Part shown: positions 60,736-64,000 of the stretch, piece after piece
How the letters are laid out: each line of letters begins with the position of its first letter
Numbering within the stretch: position 1 is the stretch's first letter
From: Geobacillus kaustophilus
GTDB taxonomy: Bacteria; Bacillota; Bacilli; Bacillales; Anoxybacillaceae
Reading direction: 5' to 3'
Assembly (NCBI RefSeq): GCF_000948285.1
Contig: NZ_JYBP01000003.1
Span: 1,302,001 to 1,366,000, forward strand
Length of the DNA: 64,000 nt
Translations under genes and position numbers: made by a program
Notes under the pieces: model-generated
Seen by the model: the letters and a program-made list of their open reading frames with translations, nothing else
Databases searched by the model: none
What the model was told of the DNA's origin: nothing

Positions 60736-61140
60736 TCAGTGAATCGGACGGGATTCCAGCAGTTCATCGATGATGCGCGCGTAGTGATCAATGCGCCGTT
60801 CAAGCTCCTCCATCTGCCGCTCAAGGCGGGTGATGTATTGACGGAAGGTCATCGGAACGCCGTATCGCTGTTCAAGCCGCTTTTCGATTCGCTGCCGCTC
60901 GCCGTGGACAGAGACGAAGATGCGCATCTCGCGGCCAAACACTTCGCGTACGGTTTCACTGATGAGTTCGCCATATCTTGTTTGCAGCCATTCACATTGA
61001 ATCTCGTTTAGGCATTCGATGATGAGCCAATCCTCATCCACCGTCGCGGACGTCGAAGCAAACCAAGTGTCAAATGACGGGCCGGACAATTTTTGCGCAA
61101 GCTTCGTTTTCACTTGCTCCCAAAGATGATGCTCCTTCAC
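60736..61140 (-). CDS. Free-standing DnaA domain-I-like protein
   Basis: A 134-residue protein. Residues 4-75 resemble the N-terminal domain I of DnaA (LWEQVKTKLAQKLSGPSFDT, then LIIECLNEIQCEWLQTRYGE), including the WF and W positions of that fold. The remainder is a predicted coiled coil (YITRLERQMEELERRIDHYA). There is no AAA+ or DNA-binding domain. In DnaA, domain I binds helicase loaders and regulators such as SirA, so this protein could compete for such contacts. GTG at 61140 follows AAAGGAGGTGACTG. It follows the thioesterase gene by 18 bases. Confidence 0.75.
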   Translation of the reverse strand: MKEHHLWEQVKTKLAQKLSGPSFDTWFASTSATVDEDWLIIECLNEIQCEWLQTRYGELISETVREVFGREMRIFVSVHGERQRIEKRLEQRYGVPMTFRQYITRLERQMEELERRIDHYARIIDELLESRPIH

Positions 61141-61158
61141 ACAGTCACCTCCTTTCAT

Positions 61159-61560
61159 CTACTCACCTGGCTGCCATAGATGTTCGCGCAATTTCGCCCG
61201 AATGTCATCCGGAATCGGCTCGGGCCTCCCGGTGTCAAAGTTGAAATTGACGTACACCGCCCGCCCTTTGGCGCAGACCACACCGTTTTGATGAATTTCT
61301 TCATAAATCGTAAGGCTTGTGTTGCCGATGCGTTCAATGCGGGTATACACTGTCACATCTTGCCCATAATACATTTGGTTGACATAATCGACTTCCATGC
61401 GGATGATCACCATTCGCCAACGTTTGAATGACAAGTCAGGCGTAAATAGTTTAAAAATTTCATGCCGCCCCGCTTCAAACCAAACGGGCACGGTCGTATT
61501 GTTAATATGGCCGACGCCGTCCGTCTCCGACACGCGCGGCGTAATGACGGTAGTAAACAT
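61159..61560 (-). CDS. Hotdog-fold acyl-CoA thioesterase
   Basis: A 133-residue 4HBT/YbgC-type thioesterase. SETDGVGHINNTTVPVWFEA is the family signature, with the Asp-x3-His-x-Asn active site (DGVGHINN). MVIIRMEVDYVNQMYYGQDV is the central strand. It would cleave acyl-CoA esters in the cytosol. GAGGAGAATTC precedes the ATG. First gene of a two-gene unit with the DnaA-domain protein; the functional link is unclear. Confidence 0.9.
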   Translation of the reverse strand: MFTTVITPRVSETDGVGHINNTTVPVWFEAGRHEIFKLFTPDLSFKRWRMVIIRMEVDYVNQMYYGQDVTVYTRIERIGNTSLTIYEEIHQNGVVCAKGRAVYVNFNFDTGRPEPIPDDIRAKLREHLWQPGE

Positions 61561-61772
61561 GAATTCTCCTCCTCAACAGCTATCGAATATTCCGACTCAT
61601 CGTCGTTCCCATCTTGTCGAATTTAGGCGACTTATGTATATTGGTTCGCTCCAACGTGTGGAAATTCCTGCTTCACCATCAAGAAAACGAGGAAAACGTT
61701 GCGCTTTGAGCGGAAAAGAGGATGAACGCGGTGTCCGACATCGGAAGTGGCCCCTATTTCCAACTACAAAGA

Positions 61773-61805
61773 AAAAACAGGAGCCTGAAGCAGCCCCTGT
61801 TTTTT
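61773..61805 (-). terminator. Terminator of the alcohol dehydrogenase gene
   Basis: AAAAACAGG/CCTGTTTTT with an inner GCCTG/CAGC pairing, overlapping a T-run on the minus strand. The rest of the gap up to the thioesterase gene (61,561-61,770) shows no gene. Confidence 0.75.
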
Positions 61806-61809
61806 CTTC

Positions 61810-62997
61810 TCACCCTTTGTTCGGTTCCACGATCGTCCCGGCAAACGCTGCTTGATAAATCGCGCGGATGTCGGCTTCCAAAAGCGGCATCGGGCTGCGG
61901 GCGAGCAGCCGTTTTTGCTTGGTGGCATCTTTCGTCAGGCTTTCTAGCGCGCTTTCGGGGATGCCAAAACCGCCGAGCGTCTTCGGAATGCCGACGTCGG
62001 CGACGATGCGCTCGAGTTCCTCGACGCAGCGGTGCGACGCCTCTTCTTCCGACAAAAAGGTGGAGTTGCCGCCAAGGGCGTTTAAAATATCAGCCATTCG
62101 TTTCGTGCAGCTTTGGCGGATGTAACCCATCACATACGGTAAGAGCACGGCATTCGATTCGCCATGGGCGATATGGAACTGTCCGCCGAGCGGATATGCG
62201 AGCGCATGCACGCCCGCCACCCCGGCGTTGAAAAACGCCAAACCGGCCAAATAGCTGCCGTTCGCCATATCGATGCGCGCCTGTTTGTCTGTCCCGTTCT
62301 CCACCGCCTTTCGAAGCGACCGGGAGATGAGACGCATGGCCTGCAACGCCAATCCGTCCGATGTCGGGCTCGCGTTCACCGACACGTACGCCTCCACCGC
62401 ATGGGTAAGCGCATCAATCCCCGTCGCCGCCGTCACCCGCGGCGGAACAGAAACAGTGAGTTGCGGGTCGACGATCGCCACATCGGCCAACAAATAGTCA
62501 TGCGTCACGACGTCTTTCGTCGTTTCTAAGGACAAGACGGAGATGTTCGTCACTTCCGAGCCAGTACCCGATGTTGTCGGAATTAAAATTTTCGGCAGCC
62601 CTCTTTTCTCGAGCGTTCTTGTTCCCGTCAAGTTCAAATAATCGGCAACCGAACCTTCATGCACGGCCAAAACAGCGGCCAGCTTGGCCAAATCCATCGC
62701 GCTGCCGCCACCGACGCCGATGACGAGATCAAACTCTCCGTCGCGGACAAACGCCACCGCCTTCTCCCCCGTTTCAAGCGGCGGCTCCGGCACGACGTCC
62801 GTATATACATGCACGTTGCACCCTGCTTGCCGGAGCGGGGACGTCACTTGCTCGACGAGGCCGATTTTTTCAAGCGCTGGATCGGTGATCACCAACACGT
62901 GTGCTGCCCCAAGCCTTTTTACTTCCGGAACTAACTGCGTAAGCGCCCCCCAGCCGACATAGCTGAGCGGCGGAAAGACGATGCGAGATGCGGTCAT
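61810..62997 (-). CDS. Iron-containing alcohol dehydrogenase
   Basis: A 395-residue group III dehydrogenase. The NAD(P) loop VIGVGGGSAMDLAKLAA and PTTSGTGSEVTNISVL are at about residues 95-150. Fe ligands are Asp and His in ATGIDALTHAVEAY, His in GVHALAYPLGGQFHIAHGES and the adjacent HGES. It would interconvert primary alcohols or diols with aldehydes. GGGGGAGAGGAAACC precedes the ATG. Substrate cannot be fixed from sequence alone. Confidence 0.92.
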   Translation of the reverse strand: MTASRIVFPPLSYVGWGALTQLVPEVKRLGAAHVLVITDPALEKIGLVEQVTSPLRQAGCNVHVYTDVVPEPPLETGEKAVAFVRDGEFDLVIGVGGGSAMDLAKLAAVLAVHEGSVADYLNLTGTRTLEKRGLPKILIPTTSGTGSEVTNISVLSLETTKDVVTHDYLLADVAIVDPQLTVSVPPRVTAATGIDALTHAVEAYVSVNASPTSDGLALQAMRLISRSLRKAVENGTDKQARIDMANGSYLAGLAFFNAGVAGVHALAYPLGGQFHIAHGESNAVLLPYVMGYIRQSCTKRMADILNALGGNSTFLSEEEASHRCVEELERIVADVGIPKTLGGFGIPESALESLTKDATKQKRLLARSPMPLLEADIRAIYQAAFAGTIVEPNKG

Positions 62998-63072
62998 GGT
63001 TTCCTCTCCCCCTTATTCAGCATTTTTTCGGAAGAATGAACGCGTTTTCTTTCGATCCGCATAACCAAACTC

Positions 63073-64000
63073 CTATGCTTGCCAAGCTTCCTCGAGCTCC
63101 CGCTTCAGCTCTTCGACAAGCTCCGCCGCCGGAAGCTCCCGCGCCAGCCGATATCCCGTCCCGGCCCAAAGCGACATTCCCTCCGGGTCGCCTGCCTTGG
63201 CGGATGCGGCGCGCAGCGGCTTCGTCATATGGTGCACATGTGGATACGCTGCCGGCGCTAGGACGCGATACTCCGCCATAAACCGGTTCACAAGCCCGCG
63301 CGCCGGCCGGCCGGTAAACGCCCTCGTCACGGCCGTTTCGGCAAAACGCGGATCGGCAAGCGCCTGTTTATGAAGCGGGTGCGCCCCGCTTTCCGGGCAG
63401 CGCAAAAACGCCGTCCCGAGCTGCACCGCGCTCGCCCCGGCTTGGAGCGCCGCCGCAATGCCACGCCCATCCATGATCCCGCCCGCCGCCGCGAGCGGAA
63501 CCCGGACCGCTGCCCGCACTTGGGCCAGCAGCGGAAACAACTCGAGCGCCTCATCCTTTTCCGGATCGTTGCCAAACGAAGCGCGATGCCCTCCCGCTTC
63601 CGCCCCTTGCACACAAAGCGCATTCGCCCCGGCTTCGGCGGCCATTTCGGCTTCCTCCACCGCCGTGACCGTCACGATCACAAACGATCCTGCCTTTTGC
63701 AAGGCAGCGATCACCTCTTTGTCTGGGCAGCCGAACGTAAAGCTCGCGACCGGCACCCGCTCCTCGAGAAGCACGTCGAGCTTCGCTTCCCAATCATCGT
63801 CATCCCATTTCGGCTCGCCGACCGCTGCCCCAAGCCGCTCCGCCTCAGCCGCCAGCACGGCGCGGTAGCGTTCGAGCGCCTCCTCATCCACTGTTTTGTC
63901 CCCCGGCACAAACACATTCACCCCAAACGGCCGGTCCGTCAACGTCCGCAGCTCATGAATTTCCTTCTTCATGGCCTCCGCCGTCTTGTACCCGCCAGCC
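63073..64000 (-). CDS. Nitronate monooxygenase (2-nitropropane dioxygenase family), partial
   Basis: At least 309 residues of an FMN-dependent TIM barrel. The frame continues open past the right edge (AGYKTAEAMKKEIHELR reads through the internal Met), so the start lies outside the window. VQGAEAGGHRASFG carries the catalytic His of nitronate monooxygenases; PLAAAGGIMDGRGIAAALQA and AVQLGTAFLRCPES bind the FMN phosphate. It oxidises alkyl nitronates; enoyl-ACP reductase FabK is a related alternative. The alcohol dehydrogenase gene follows on the same strand after 75 bases. Confidence 0.88.
   Translation of the reverse strand, partial: AGGYKTAEAMKKEIHELRTLTDRPFGVNVFVPGDKTVDEEALERYRAVLAAEAERLGAAVGEPKWDDDDWEAKLDVLLEERVPVASFTFGCPDKEVIAALQKAGSFVIVTVTAVEEAEMAAEAGANALCVQGAEAGGHRASFGNDPEKDEALELFPLLAQVRAAVRVPLAAAGGIMDGRGIAAALQAGASAVQLGTAFLRCPESGAHPLHKQALADPRFAETAVTRAFTGRPARGLVNRFMAEYRVLAPAAYPHVHHMTKPLRAASAKAGDPEGMSLWAGTGYRLARELPAAELVEELKRELEEAWQA

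Noticed and set aside
60736-61140. A truncated dnaA pseudogene
   Set aside because: The domain-I part is followed by its own coherent coiled-coil tail and stop, with a strong ribosome site and terminator, so it looks like a purpose-made small gene rather than a broken dnaA.
1-64000. CRISPR arrays, prophage or plasmid origin
   Set aside because: No regularly spaced repeats, phage structural genes, integrase or replication-initiator gene were found.

Overview
The window looks like the chromosome of a thermophilic Geobacillus-type member of the Bacillaceae. It is moderately GC-rich, with strong AGGAGG-type ribosome sites, frequent GTG and TTG starts, a KinB-like sporulation kinase, TnrA, and a near-exact relative of the thermostable Bacillus monoacylglycerol lipase. 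There is one tRNA gene and no rRNA, CRISPR array or prophage. Family calls come from reading the sequences; no database search was run.

Layout. 1-1.6 kb: a cobalamin riboswitch whose target gene lies off the left edge, then rraA with a second, diverged copy of its 3' end. Between the two copies sits an AT-richer pair of small genes, one a retropepsin-like protease. 1.8-18 kb: housekeeping genes (tRNA-Gln, GDPD, GNAT, topB, aldo/keto reductase, secreted PepF, pncB and pncA, a YidC-type insertase), a giant TPR protein with an embedded C39-peptidase-like domain, a lipase and a DUF457 protein. 18-27 kb: respiratory nitrate reductase narGHJI, a hemerythrin and a HemD-like protein. The narG and hemerythrin promoters both carry FNR-type boxes placed for activation. 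27-36 kb: secreted InhA metalloprotease, KinB-like kinase, mapB, YjbQ, an MBL hydrolase and the ycgR-ycgQ permease pair. 36-40 kb: fruR-fruK-fruA with repeated operator-like sites. 39.8-42.5 kb: DUF5317 membrane protein, a 30-residue membrane peptide and a 7-TM GGDEF/HD-GYP protein in one apparent operon. 42.6-45.3 kb: an IS200/IS605-like 3' relic and feoA-feoB-feoB-associated protein. 45.5-51 kb: BASS transporter, EndA-type nuclease, NhaC antiporter, metallophosphoesterase and a glycosyltransferase relic. 51-55.3 kb: a cellobiose-type PTS with a GH1 enzyme and a GntR regulator. 55.5-57.4 kb: tnrA, an FbpA-like protein, ohr and ohrR. 57.6-60.7 kb: a collapsed nitrate-assimilation (nas) locus. 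60.7-64 kb: a free-standing DnaA domain-I protein, thioesterase, iron alcohol dehydrogenase and a nitronate monooxygenase cut by the right edge.

How it fits together. Nitrate respiration looks intact and oxygen-regulated. Nitrate assimilation has been destroyed by deletions and frameshifts, although a TnrA-type box still stands upstream of the wreck and tnrA itself is intact. The best candidate for an undescribed system is the DUF5317 / 30-residue peptide / 7-TM cyclic-di-GMP protein operon. The rraA-flanked protease cassette, the lone DnaA domain-I protein and two unidentified palindromic elements are the next most interesting items.
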